Source: Streptomyces sp. NBC_00289
GTDB lineage: Bacteria; Actinomycetota; Actinomycetes; Streptomycetales; Streptomycetaceae
Direction of reading: 5' to 3'
Assembly: GCF_041435115.1 (NCBI RefSeq)
Contig: NZ_CP108046.1
Span: 6,386,001 to 6,450,000, forward strand
DNA: 64,000 bases
The position numbers were made by a program, and so were the translations under genes. Under the pieces are notes generated by a model that saw nothing but the letters and a program-made list of their open reading frames with translations, ran no database searches and was not told the origin of the DNA. Positions 17,391 through 25,240 of this stretch are shown here, one piece after another. Each line of letters starts with the position of its first letter. Position 1 is the stretch's first letter.

Positions 17391-18715
17391 TTGTCCAGGT
17401 TGTTGTCGATGGTCTTGGTGGCCGTCTTCCAGGCCTCCGCCGCCGACTTGCCCTTCGCCACGAGGATGACGCCGTTGTCGGTCAGACCCTGCTGGATGAT
17501 CTGGTCCTTCGGGCCGATCACCTGCACCGGGGCGGTCTTGGCGGCCGCGGAGAAGACCGTGCCGATCGGCGAGTCACCGGTCATCTCGTTCTTGGCGCCG
17601 GTCACCTCGGGCAGGGTGTACGCGCTGGGCGCGCTCGGGAAGGAGCCCTGCACCTTGAACAGCTTCGCCTGCTGCTCGGGCGCGGTCAGCCAGGTGACGA
17701 ACGCCTCGGCCTCCTTCACGTGCTTGCCGCTCTTCGGCACGCCCAGGAAGGAACCGCCCCAGTTGCCGGACTTGGGCGCGACGGCCACGTCCCACTTCCC
17801 GGCGTCCTCCGGCTTCGCGTTGCCCTTGATGGTGCCGAGCATCCACGGCGGGCAGGCCACCGTGGCGAACTTGCTCTGCGCGATCGTCGTGTTCCAGGCC
17901 GGCTGGAACTGCGTCTGGGACTGGACCAGCCCCTTCTCGGCAGCCTCCGAGGTCAGGTCGAAGGCGTCCTTCACGGCGGGGTTCGTCTTGTAGATGATCT
18001 CGCCGGAGGAGTCGTAGAACTTCTCCTTCTCACTGCTGAGGATGGCGTTGATGAGGCCACCGGGGGAGTCCATGAAGAAGGTGCCCGACTTGGCCTTCTT
18101 CTTGTACTGCTCGCCGGCGGCGACGAACTTGTTCCAGTCGCCGGCCCACAGCTTGCCGACCTCCTCGCGGTCGGTGGGCAGACCGGCCGCCTCGAAGAGG
18201 TCCTTGCGGTAGCAGATGGCCATCGGGCCGATGTCGGTGCCGAGCCCGATCGTCTGGCCGTCCTTGGTGGTGCCCTGCGCCCACTTCCAGTCCAGCCACT
18301 TGGTCTTGTCCACGCCCGAGACCTTCGACAGGTCCTCGAACTTGGCCGCCTGCGTGGCCACGACCTCGGCTATGTTGCCCACCTCGATGGCCTGGATGTC
18401 CTGCAGGCCGCTGTTGGTGGTGAGGTGGTTGACGAGTGCGGGGTAGTAGTTCTCGTTCCGCTCGGTGACGTTTTCGGCGATCTTGATCTCGGGGTGGAGC
18501 TTCTCGTACTCGGTGTAGAGTCCGGCTTCCTTGAAGCCCATCGTGCCGAAGAGGCCCAGCGTGATCGTGGTCTTGCCCTTGCCGCTGCCGGACGACGAAT
18601 CGTCGGATCCGCCGTCGCCGCCGTCGTCGGCACAGCCGGCCAGCAGCCCCGCGCCCAGCGACGCGACGGCCGCGATGACCAGCGCCTTGCGGGCGGTTCG
18701 GGTACGTGCTCGAAT
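17387..18715 (-). CDS. cebE: cellobiose/cellotriose-binding lipoprotein CebE, apparent ATT start
   Basis: The mature part is a type-1 sugar-binding protein (TITLGLFGTMGFKEAGL, YYPALVNHLTTNSGLQ, WAGDWNKFVAAGEQY, FVTWLTAPEQQAKLF). The signal sequence reads RARTRTARKALVIAAVASLG and ends in lipobox LLAGC, so it is lipid-anchored outside the membrane. The reading frame has no ATG, GTG, TTG or CTG between the operator region and the basic n-region. The only codon with a proper ribosome site (AGGAGG, 18726-18721, five bases away) is ATT at 18715, giving 442 residues with the expected n-region. Starting further upstream would put the CebR operator inside the coding sequence. A sequencing error or real use of ATT are both possible. 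Confidence 0.88.
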   Translation of the reverse strand: MRARTRTARKALVIAAVASLGAGLLAGCADDGGDGGSDDSSSGSGKGKTTITLGLFGTMGFKEAGLYTEYEKLHPEIKIAENVTERNENYYPALVNHLTTNSGLQDIQAIEVGNIAEVVATQAAKFEDLSKVSGVDKTKWLDWKWAQGTTKDGQTIGLGTDIGPMAICYRKDLFEAAGLPTDREEVGKLWAGDWNKFVAAGEQYKKKAKSGTFFMDSPGGLINAILSSEKEKFYDSSGEIIYKTNPAVKDAFDLTSEAAEKGLVQSQTQFQPAWNTTIAQSKFATVACPPWMLGTIKGNAKPEDAGKWDVAVAPKSGNWGGSFLGVPKSGKHVKEAEAFVTWLTAPEQQAKLFKVQGSFPSAPSAYTLPEVTGAKNEMTGDSPIGTVFSAAAKTAPVQVIGPKDQIIQQGLTDNGVILVAKGKSAAEAWKTATKTIDNNLDK

Positions 18716-19042
18716 TGCGTCCTCCTGTTGCCCTGACGTGCCGACCCCCCGGCCAACTGCGTTGTTGGGCCCGTTAGTTCTAGCTGCGGCTCGGGCGGGG
18801 AACGTGCGGGATGTGTATGTGTCAGGTACCGTGGGAGCGCTCCCACAGGTGATGTGTTGAAGAGTCGTCGGTTCGAGCGGGGGTGTCAAGGGTGAGAACA
18901 CGGAGAGATGCGTTCAGTTATCGGCCTGTTAGCTAACTGCGGGGTGAGACGGATCCGGCCACGGCCGACAGCGGCGGCGGGCCTCCGTCCACTGATCCGG
19001 GACTGTTAGATTCCAGGCCGAGGCGTGTGAGGGAGGCTGACC
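18716..19042. promoter_or_regulatory. divergent cebE/cebR control region
   Basis: These 327 bases hold no gene. They contain the CebR palindrome and, on the minus strand, a consensus TTGACA (18889-18884) about 40 bp upstream of it as a -35 for cebE; its -10 is not clear. GTTAGCTAAC (18928-18937) is a 10-bp perfect palindrome nearer cebR. GTTAG recurs at 18772 and 19006. cebR has GGGAGG before its ATG. Confidence 0.6.
18831..18846. promoter_or_regulatory. CebR operator, perfect palindrome
   Basis: GTGGGAGCGCTCCCAC is a perfect 16-bp palindrome containing TGGGAGCGCTCCCA (18832-18845), the known CebR-box sequence. It lies about 117 bases upstream of the cebE start and about 200 upstream of cebR. 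It sits downstream of the TTGACA element, where bound repressor would block cebE transcription. Confidence 0.92.
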
Positions 19043-20098
19043 ATGGCAGGTCACGGAGTGCGGGGCCGAAGCGGTGGTCGCCCCACCCTCGAAGAGGTCG
19101 CGGTGCGGGCCGGTGTCGGTCGCGGCACGGTCTCCCGGGTGATCAACGGCTCGCCCCGGGTCAGTGACGCGACGCGCGCGGCCGTCGAGGCGGCGGTCGC
19201 GGAACTCGGCTACGTCCCGAACACGGCCGCCCGCGCCCTGGCCGCCAACCGCACGGACGCGATCGCCCTCGTCGTCCCCGAGCCGGAGACCCGCTTCTTC
19301 GCGGAACCGTACTTCTCGGACATGCTCAAGGGCGTCGGGGCGGAGCTGTCGGACACCGAGATGCAGCTGCTGCTGATCTTCGCGGGCAGCGACAAGGAGC
19401 GCCGCCGGCTCGCCCAGTACCTGGCCGCGCACCGGGTGGACGGTGTCCTGCTGGTGTCCGTGCACGCCGACGACCCGCTGCCCGACCTGCTCGCCCAACT
19501 GGAGATCCCCGCCGTGATCAGCGGTCCGAGGTCGGCGCGGGAGTCGCTGGCGTCGGTGGACTCCGACAACTACGGCGGCGGCCGCTCCGCCGTCGAGCAC
19601 CTGCTGGCCCGGGGCTGCCGCGAGATCGCCCACATCACCGGACGCCTCGACGTGTACGGCGCCCAGCGCCGCGTCGACGGCTACCGGGAGGCGCTGCGGG
19701 ACGCGGGCCACGAGGCGGACGAACAGCTCATCGAGCCGGGCGACTTCACCGAGGAGGGCGGGCGTCGCGCGATGACCGCGTTGCTCGGCCGGCGCCCCGG
19801 CCTGGACGCGGTGTTCGCGGGTTCGGACGTGATGGCGGCCGGTGCCCGGCAGGTCCTGCGCGAGCAGGGGCGCCGTATCCCCGACGACGTGGCGCTCGTC
19901 GGCTACGACGACTCGGCCATAGCCCGCCACATGGACCCGCCCATGACCAGCGTCCGCCAGCCCATCGAGGAGATGGGCCGCAGGATGATCGACCTGCTGC
20001 TGTCGGAGATCGCGGACCGCCGCCCGGCGGTGTCCCGGGGCCTGGAGCGGCGGCAGGTGGTCCTGGCGACGAAGCTGGTGGAGCGGGCGTCGTCCTGA
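19043..20098 (+). CDS. cebR: LacI-family cellobiose-responsive repressor CebR
   Basis: The protein has 351 residues. The N-terminal helix-turn-helix reads PTLEEVAVRAGVGRGTVSRVING, with the hinge helix PNTAARALAANRTDAIALV. The effector-binding core (~65-345) has the usual LacI motifs (DNYGGGRSAVEHLL, DVALVGYDDSAIARHMDPPM). The start ATG 19043 follows GGGAGG. It is divergent from cebE-F-G-bglC. In characterised streptomycetes CebR releases its 14-bp box in the presence of cello-oligosaccharides, and both boxes seen here fit that. A strong hairpin follows the gene. Confidence 0.93.
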   Translation: MAGHGVRGRSGGRPTLEEVAVRAGVGRGTVSRVINGSPRVSDATRAAVEAAVAELGYVPNTAARALAANRTDAIALVVPEPETRFFAEPYFSDMLKGVGAELSDTEMQLLLIFAGSDKERRRLAQYLAAHRVDGVLLVSVHADDPLPDLLAQLEIPAVISGPRSARESLASVDSDNYGGGRSAVEHLLARGCREIAHITGRLDVYGAQRRVDGYREALRDAGHEADEQLIEPGDFTEEGGRRAMTALLGRRPGLDAVFAGSDVMAAGARQVLREQGRRIPDDVALVGYDDSAIARHMDPPMTSVRQPIEEMGRRMIDLLLSEIADRRPAVSRGLERRQVVLATKLVERASS

Positions 20099-20175
20099 CG
20101 CGGGGTCCGGCTGGTCGCGGTACCCGGGACCATCCCGGCCGGCGCACCGTCGGCAGCGGGCCGCTCATGCAACGC

Positions 20176-20215
20176 AATCAGCCGGTGACCTTCATCCGAA
20201 GGTCACCGGCTGATT
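20176..20215. terminator. very strong bidirectional terminator
   Basis: AATCAGCCGGTGACCTTC (20176-20193) pairs perfectly over 18 bp with 20198-20215 around an ATCC loop. It separates cebR from the oppositely oriented tRNA-His. Confidence 0.9.
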
Positions 20216-20221
20216 ACTCAG

Positions 20222-20295
20222 GGTGAGTGACGGGACTCGAACCCGCGGCATCCTGGACCACAACCAGGTGCTCTACCAGCTGAGCTACACCCACC
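20222..20295 (-). tRNA. tRNA-His (GTG anticodon)
   Basis: On the minus strand the sequence folds as a complete cloverleaf. The acceptor is GTGGGTG against CACTCAC with one G-T pair. The D-arm includes AGCTCAGCTGGTAGAGC, the anticodon stem-loop is CTGGTTGTGGTCCAG with anticodon GTG, and the T-arm has GGGTTCGAGTCCC. The extra 5' G opposite C73 that defines tRNA-His is encoded. No CCA is encoded. Confidence 0.97.
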
Positions 20296-20408
20296 ATGAC
20301 CGGCGGTTCGTCGCGTGGTTCCCCGACCGGCTGAGAAAAAGTGTACAGGGTCCGAAGGGGTGCTCGCGCACGGCTTTTCGGGCGCCCCTCCGTGGACCCT
20401 TCCGGCCG

Positions 20409-21011
20409 CTACCGCGCAGGCAGGACGTACTTCGAGGCGATCGTGCGGGCCGTCTCCGAGTCGGGACCGGGCTGCGGTACGAAGACGGCCTCCCGGTAGT
20501 ACCGGAGTTCCGCGATGGACTCGCGGATGTCGGCGAGAGCCCGGTGATTCCCGTTCTTCTCGGGGCTGTTGAAGTAGGCGCGGGGGTACCAGCGGCGGGC
20601 CAGCTCCTTCACCGACGAGACGTCGACGATCCGGTAGTGGAGGTAGCTCTCCAGGGTCGGCATGTCGCGGAGCAGGAAACCGCGGTCGGTGCCGACCGAG
20701 TTGCCGCACAGCGGGGCCTTGCCCGGCTCCTTGACGTGCTCCCGGATGTAGGAGAGGACCTGCTCCTCGGCGTCGGCCAGTGTCGTACCGCCCGCCAGTT
20801 CGTCGAGCAGCGCCGAGGTGGTGTGCATCTGACGCACCACCTCCGGCATCGTCTCGAGCGCCGAGTCCGGTGGACGGATGACGATGTCCACCCCCTCGCC
20901 GAGTACGTTCAGGTCGGAGTCGGTGACGAGGGCGGCCACCTCGATGAGCGCGTCGTCGGACAGCGAGAGGCCGGTCATCTCGCAGTCGATCCACACCATG
21001 CGATCGTTCAT
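20409..21011 (-). CDS. orn: oligoribonuclease
   Basis: The protein has 200 residues and is a DEDDh 3'-5' exonuclease of the oligoribonuclease family. The motifs are WIDCEMTGL (ExoI, D9/E11), the [13 protein letters not shown] region (ExoII), and [10 protein letters not shown] with the His and Asp of ExoIII. It degrades 2-5-nt RNAs, and in bacteria also the pGpG from c-di-GMP breakdown. The start is placed at ATG 21011 (MNDRMVW); an in-frame GTG lies three codons upstream. It follows adpA on the same strand after 78 bases. The same neighbour pair occurs in other Streptomyces. Confidence 0.95.
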   Translation of the reverse strand: MNDRMVWIDCEMTGLSLSDDALIEVAALVTDSDLNVLGEGVDIVIRPPDSALETMPEVVRQMHTTSALLDELAGGTTLADAEEQVLSYIREHVKEPGKAPLCGNSVGTDRGFLLRDMPTLESYLHYRIVDVSSVKELARRWYPRAYFNSPEKNGNHRALADIRESIAELRYYREAVFVPQPGPDSETARTIASKYVLPAR

Positions 21012-21051
21012 GTGTCTCACCTTAAGGCTCGTTGCCGTGGGCTGAGCCGAC

Positions 21052-21094
21052 CGTGACGTGACCTTGGTCCCGGCATCACCGGGTCACCGTCACG
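21052..21094 (-). terminator. hairpin at the adpA stop codon, between adpA and orn
   Basis: CGTGACGTGACC (21052-21063) pairs with GGTCACCGTCACG (21082-21094) with one bulge. The stem overlaps the adpA stop codon. It could attenuate read-through into orn rather than fully terminate. Confidence 0.45.
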
Positions 21095-22352
21095 TACCGC
21101 TGCGCTGCCCCGGGAGGCTCGCCCTGCTCGGCACGTACGCGTCGCGACCGTGGTCCGCGGACGTCGACATCGAGGCCGAAGGACCCACCGAACTCGCCGC
21201 CGCGGTACGGCGGGTCTGCGGCGGAACCGGGCCGCCCTCCGGATGCAGGGCGGTCGGCGGGCCTCCGTGGCCCGCCGGGGACGGCGCGCCGGACGGGTGC
21301 GTGACGCTCTCGTCGGCCGCCGGCCGCTCGGACTGCGGCCTGCGGGCGCGGTACGCCGCCCGGTAGGCGGCCGGGGAGGAGCCCAGCTGGCGGCGGAAGT
21401 GACCGCGCAGCGCCACCGGCGAGCGGAATCCGCACCGGCCCGCGACCTCGTCCACCGAGTAGTCCGACGTCTCCAGGAGGCGCTGTGCCTGCAGGACGCG
21501 CTGGGTGATCAGCCACTGCAGGGGAGCGCTTCCGGTCAACGAGCGGAACCGGCGGTCGAAGGTGCGCCGGCTCATGTAGGCCCGCGCCGCCAGGGTCTCC
21601 ACGTCGAACTGCTCGTGGAGGTGCTCCAGCGCCCAGGCGACGACCTCCGCGAGGGGGTCGGCGCCGATCTCCTCAGGTAAAGACCTGTCGAGGTAGCGCT
21701 CCTGACCGCCGCTGCGGCGCGGGGGGACCACCAGGCGGCGGGCCAGGGCTCCGGCCGCCTCGTTGCCGTGGTCCGTGCGCACGATGTGCAGGCACAGGTC
21801 GATCCCGGCGGCCGTACCCGCCGACGTCAGCACGTCACCGTCGTCGACGAACAGCTCGCGTGGATCGACATGCACCGACGGATAGCGTTTCGCCAGCGTC
21901 GGCGCGTACATCCAGTGTGTTGTCGCGGGACGGCCGTCCAGCAGGCCCGCCGCCGCGAGGACGAAGGCACCGGTGCACAGCCCGACGATGCGGGCGCCTT
22001 CCTCGTGCGCCCGGCGCAGCGCGTCGAGCGCGTCCTCCGGTGGCGGTGAGGTGATCGAACGCCAGGCGGGCACCACGACGGTGCCTGCCCGTGAGATCGC
22101 CTCCAGGCCATGTGGCGCGGTGAGTTCCAGGCCCCCTGTGGTCCGCAGTGGGCCTTCCTCGCCGCCGCACACCAGTAGTCGGTAGCGGGGCACGCCGGCG
22201 TCCTGGCGGTCGATCCCGAACACCGACAGTGGTATGGAACTCTCGAAGATGGGGCCGCCGCTGAACAGCAGCACCGCGACGATCTCCTTGCGGCGTCGCC
22301 CGGAAAGCTTCCGGGCCGCGGCTTCCGGCGCGGCAGTGGAGTCGTGGCTCAT
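21090..22352 (-). CDS. adpA: AraC-family global developmental regulator AdpA
   Basis: The protein has 420 residues. Residues ~25-190 are a DJ-1/PfpI (GATase-1-like) domain with the IVGLCTGAFVLAAAGLL elbow (about 120-136), used for dimerisation. Residues ~235-335 are two AraC helix-turn-helix units (VETLAARAYMSRRTFDRRF and VDEVAGRCGFRSPVALRGHF). The N-terminus MSHDSTAAPEAAARKLSGRR matches AdpA/BldH. Codon 225 is TTA (21680-21678), in the linker between the domains, as in other adpA genes. The C-terminal ~60 residues are Pro/Ser/Gly-rich and poorly conserved. AdpA controls aerial growth and antibiotic genes through TGGCSNGWWY sites. The ATG at 22352 follows GAGGGGGG. Confidence 0.97.
   Translation of the reverse strand: MSHDSTAAPEAAARKLSGRRRKEIVAVLLFSGGPIFESSIPLSVFGIDRQDAGVPRYRLLVCGGEEGPLRTTGGLELTAPHGLEAISRAGTVVVPAWRSITSPPPEDALDALRRAHEEGARIVGLCTGAFVLAAAGLLDGRPATTHWMYAPTLAKRYPSVHVDPRELFVDDGDVLTSAGTAAGIDLCLHIVRTDHGNEAAGALARRLVVPPRRSGGQERYLDRSLPEEIGADPLAEVVAWALEHLHEQFDVETLAARAYMSRRTFDRRFRSLTGSAPLQWLITQRVLQAQRLLETSDYSVDEVAGRCGFRSPVALRGHFRRQLGSSPAAYRAAYRARRPQSERPAADESVTHPSGAPSPAGHGGPPTALHPEGGPVPPQTRRTAAASSVGPSASMSTSADHGRDAYVPSRASLPGQRSGT
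21678..21680 (-). promoter_or_regulatory. TTA codon (bldA-dependent) in adpA
   Basis: The minus strand reads TCT TTA CCT GAG at residues Ser-Leu-Pro-Glu. TTA is read only by the bldA tRNA in Streptomyces, so translation of adpA should depend on bldA. Its position between the two domains is the conserved one for adpA. Confidence 0.93.
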
Positions 22353-22730
22353 ACTGCTAAGCCCCCCTCGGTGGTCGCGGCTCCTCGGTTGTGTCGCTCC
22401 TGCACGTTTCCCCTCGGTCCTGCACGAGTCCCCCGCCGTAAGACAGTCAAGATCGAATCTACTGTGTCCCGTGGTGCCAGCGTGACAAGTTCAGCACTCG
22501 GCACATTGTCGACATGGCAACTTGGCGTGAAGCATTCGATCACGAAGCGTTGCACTCACGGGCCGTGCAGGGAAGTGCGCCTTGTCGCAGTGGCCAATCC
22601 CCATAGGGTGCGCGGGGTCCCCGAGGGGCTTTCCGTGCAGGTCGCACCGGGGTTGGGGGGTGGTGGGGGGAGGGAATGCGCCGAAGCGGGAAGTTGGCTG
22701 AAAAGAAGCGTTCGCGTGCGCGGAAACCGG
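22353..22730 (-). promoter_or_regulatory. adpA upstream region
   Basis: These 378 bases hold no credible gene and presumably carry the adpA promoter and a long leader. TGGCGTGAAG (22523-22532) matches the AdpA-binding consensus TGGCSNGWWY at 9 of 10 positions, so autoregulation is possible. The minus strand has TTGACT (22456-22451) and TTGTCA (22488-22483), but no convincing -10 at proper spacing. The base composition is lower in GC than the flanks around 22440-22560. Confidence 0.45.
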
Positions 22731-23036
22731 TCAGGCGACCGGTGTATCGCCTCCGGAGTGACGTCCGCTTCTGTGGCCCCCCGTGCCACCCCGCTGACGG
22801 CGCCCGCGCCGGGGTGCTTCCGCCTCCTCGCGCAGGCGGGCCGCGCCGCGCTCGGACTGGCGCAGGAGAATACGGCAGACGGCGGTGACCGCGGCGAGCC
22901 CGAGGGCGGTGCCCGCGGCGCCGGCCAGAGAGCTGCCGTACCAGAGCAGGACCACCGGAACCAGGACACAGCTGAAGGCCGCCCAGCGGATCACGTCCGT
23001 CGCGGCGTCCTCGGAGGGTGTGCGGGTTCCGGGCAT
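22731..23036 (-). CDS. small two-helix membrane protein
   Basis: The protein has 101 residues from ATG 23036 behind AGGGAG. Two hydrophobic segments (about 17-36 and 38-57: WAAFSCVLVPVVLLWYG, AGAAGTALGLAAVTAVC) are followed by a basic Arg/Gly-rich cytoplasmic-type tail. It is upstream of adpA on the same strand, but 378 bases away. No family recognised. Confidence 0.62.
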   Translation of the reverse strand: MPGTRTPSEDAATDVIRWAAFSCVLVPVVLLWYGSSLAGAAGTALGLAAVTAVCRILLRQSERGAARLREEAEAPRRGRRQRGGTGGHRSGRHSGGDTPVA

Positions 23037-23507
23037 GGAATGCTCCCTGGGGCGTGGCTCGGGGAGTTCAACGCGTGTTCGACCGGTCGGTCACTGGGTG
23101 TCACCCGCTTCGCACACCCCACGCCCGCCGCACTCGCCCCCAGCCGGCCCGCTCCGCACACGCTCCGTGCCCGTCGGGCGCCCGTCCGTTCCGTCCCGTG
23201 CCCGCTCCGGGCCCGCCCCCCGCCTGCCTCCGGCGCGCCGCGGCCCGCCTTCCGCCGGTCGCGGGGCCGCCCCGGACGGCGACGGTAAGTGAATGCTGTG
23301 CAAACCGCCTGTACGCCGCAGCAACCATTGCGTTACCGGCGCCCCCTCGTGCATGCTCCGGGGAACCCCCGCGGAGTACGCACGGGAACTGGGCTAAGGA
23401 GGCGTGCGGCCGTACCCTTGAGGGTATGGGGTTGGGAAGATGATTCCCGGACACAGCTCCGCGCACACTGTCGTCCCTCCCACGAGGATCTAAACGCCGA
23501 GACACTC
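23037..23507 (+). promoter_or_regulatory. intergenic region upstream of the universal stress protein gene
   Basis: The left half (23090-23280) is a C-rich low-complexity stretch with no gene I can support. The right half has an operator-like palindrome TACCCTTGAGGGTA (23413-23426) about 82 bases before the ATG at 23508. AAGGAGG at 23396 is not followed by a usable start. Confidence 0.4.
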
Positions 23508-24035
23508 ATGGCCGGTCACGAATTCTTCGAACCCGCGGACCGCAAGCGGCCGGTAGCCGATCACACGGCGTCCGAGCCCCTGGCGGCGGAAGAGCCACGC
23601 CATTCCTGCGACCCCGCTTTCAAGCACGGCGTCGTGGTGGGCTTCGACGGCTCCACGTCCAGCGAGCGAGCTCTCGCGTACGCCATCGGCATGGCCCACC
23701 GCTCGGGCTCCGGCCTGATCATCGTCCATGTCGCCAACCGGCTGCCCACCACTGTGTGGGCGGGCTGCGAGCCGCCGGTCTTCGTCGATGTGCCGGATCA
23801 CCGGACCGAAGTCCTGGGCCTCGAACTCGCCTGCGCGGAGTACCTCGCCGAAGTGCCCTGGATCCTCGTCGAGCGCGGCGGGGACATCTGTCACGAACTC
23901 GAGGAAGTCGGGCGGGAGTACGAGGCGGACGCCATCGTCGTGGGCTCCACGCACGGTCTCGTCGGCCGGCTCTTCGGCTCGGTCGCCGGGCGGCTCGCCA
24001 AGCGGGCGCGGCGTCCCGTCGTTGTCATTCCGTAA
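23508..24035 (+). CDS. universal stress protein (UspA family)
   Basis: The protein has 175 residues from ATG 23508. A ~38-residue polar N-terminal extension precedes a single Usp domain. The domain has GVVVGFDGSTSSERALAYA at its first strand and GSTHGLVGRLFGSVAGRLAKR near the end, close to the ATP-binding Usp signature G-2X-G-9X-G(S/T). It is cytoplasmic, with one domain (many actinobacterial Usps have two). It stands alone, with a palindromic site upstream. The binding partner or stress signal cannot be read. Confidence 0.88.
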   Translation: MAGHEFFEPADRKRPVADHTASEPLAAEEPRHSCDPAFKHGVVVGFDGSTSSERALAYAIGMAHRSGSGLIIVHVANRLPTTVWAGCEPPVFVDVPDHRTEVLGLELACAEYLAEVPWILVERGGDICHELEEVGREYEADAIVVGSTHGLVGRLFGSVAGRLAKRARRPVVVIP

Positions 24036-24186
24036 CTCGCGGTTCTCCCAGGTGAGATGAGCCCTGGGGGACTCCCGGTCCCCTGTCCGTGTCGGTTGAA
24101 GCTACTCGCGCGTAGATGTGTTTGTGCCTTTGTGAAGGGCATATATCGCTCACCGTACAACCGCACATGCAGGAAGGGAGCCCGCC

Positions 24187-24753
24187 GTGGACAACGACGT
24201 CTCCGCGGGAAACACCACCACCACGATCGTCGGCCGACTCGCCCTGGGAATCACCCTGTTGGCGTTCGGCCTCGGCCACACCGACGTCCTCGACGGCGTC
24301 ACGGCGGCCGACGCCGTGTCACTCGCCCACTACGTGGGCGGAGTTGCGCTGTTCGTCGCCGGACTGTTCGCGTTCCGCGACCGCGACACGGCCACCGGTA
24401 CGGCCTTCTCGGCGCTCGGCGCCCTGTGGTTCACCTGGGCGGTCTCCGCCGGCGGCCAGGTGTCCGACAACGCGGCCGGACTGTTCCTGCTGCTCTTCGC
24501 CCTCGTGGCGCTCTCTCTCACCCTGGCCGGCGGTGACCAGCTCGGCCAGGGCATCCACGGGCTGTTCTTCGTCTCGCTCCTGCTCCTGGCCATCGCCCGC
24601 TTCGCGGACAACGACGGCCTGGGCAAGGTCGGCGGCTGGTTCGCCGTGGCGGCGGGGGCCGTCGCCTGGTACGCCGCGACCGCGGCCCTGGCCCACTGGC
24701 CCACAGTCCTTCCGCGACGCGCCGCCGGCCGGGGAGTGACGGCCACCGGTTGA
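24187..24753 (+). CDS. six-helix membrane protein, acetate-channel (GPR1/FUN34/YaaH)-like
   Basis: The protein has 188 residues from GTG 24187 behind GAAGGGAG. There are six evenly spaced hydrophobic segments of about 18-20 residues. The size and arrangement match the YaaH/SatP acetate-uptake family, for example LAHYVGGVALFVAGLFAF followed by TAFSALGALWFTWA. The family signature NPAPLGL is not present, so the call is tentative. A hairpin terminator follows. No operon partner. Confidence 0.6.
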   Translation: MDNDVSAGNTTTTIVGRLALGITLLAFGLGHTDVLDGVTAADAVSLAHYVGGVALFVAGLFAFRDRDTATGTAFSALGALWFTWAVSAGGQVSDNAAGLFLLLFALVALSLTLAGGDQLGQGIHGLFFVSLLLLAIARFADNDGLGKVGGWFAVAAGAVAWYAATAALAHWPTVLPRRAAGRGVTATG

Positions 24754-24762
24754 GCTGCGGCG

Positions 24763-24787
24763 GCCGGGGGTCTGGGCGGCCCCCGGC
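24763..24787 (+). terminator. hairpin after the membrane protein gene
   Basis: GCCGGGGG (24763-24770) pairs with CCCCCGGC (24780-24787) across nine bases, ten bases after the stop codon. Confidence 0.55.
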
Positions 24788-24840
24788 GACAGAGGCGGGG
24801 CCCTGCGTGGCGGTGGTGCGCGCGGGGTCCCGTCCTGTGG

Positions 24841-25025
24841 GTGGTTTGCGCAGTTCCCCGCGCCCCTGATGGTGCGGGTGGGTGGGGCTTTTGCGGTGTT
24901 CCCCGCGCCCCTGATGGTTGGTGCGGGTGGGTGGGGTGTTTCGCGCAGTTCCCCGCGCCCCTGGGGGTGTTGTGCGGGTGGGCGGGGGATTGCGCAGTTC
25001 CCCGCGCCCCTGAGGGTGGTGGTGT
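24841..25025 (+). repeat. four-copy array of the Streptomyces GTTCCCCGCGCCCCT repeat
   Basis: TTCCCCGCGCCCCTG occurs at 24854, 24899, 24949 and 24998, spaced 45, 50 and 49 bp, each followed by a G/T-rich spacer (GGTGCGGGTGGG). Three of the copies carry the longer GCGCAGTTCCCCGCGCCCCT. The same element in inverse orientation appears at 54787-54998 and 61090-61240. It is non-coding. Confidence 0.85.
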
Positions 25026-25240
25026 GTGCGTCCGTGCGCCCGGGACGGATATTCGTGTCGCCGTGCGCCCGGGACGTATGTCCGTGCGGTCGCGCCGTGC
25101 GGCGGTGTGGTCGTGCGCCCGGGACCTATGTCGGTGTGGTCGTGCGGTCCCGCCGTGTGTCGGTGTGGTCGTGCCGGGTGGTCGGGTGGTCGGGTGGCGG
25201 GGCCGGGGGTTCTGGGCCCCGCCGGGGCGGGTGGGGGTGG
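25026..25240 (+). repeat. degenerate GTGCGCCCGGGAC / CGGTGTGGTCGTGC repeats
   Basis: GTGCGCCCGGGACG/C recurs at about 25035, 25061 and 25114, interleaved with GGTGTGGTCGTGC (three copies between about 25093 and 25180). The tract is G/T-rich and non-coding and ends just before the glmS stop codon. No terminator hairpin for glmS was identified in it. Confidence 0.6.

Noticed and set aside
17387..18901. Longer cebE starting at 18901
   Set aside because: It would place the CebR palindrome and promoter inside the coding sequence and bury the signal peptide behind ~60 unrelated residues.
22523..22532. AdpA site as a firm regulatory feature
   Set aside because: TGGCGTGAAG fits a loose 10-bp consensus with one mismatch; such matches are frequent by chance, so it is only mentioned within the adpA upstream region.
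23101..23505. 134-codon minus-strand frame upstream of the stress protein gene
   Set aside because: It has no ribosome site, a low-complexity Arg/Gly/Ala composition and overlap with the likely promoter of the stress protein gene.
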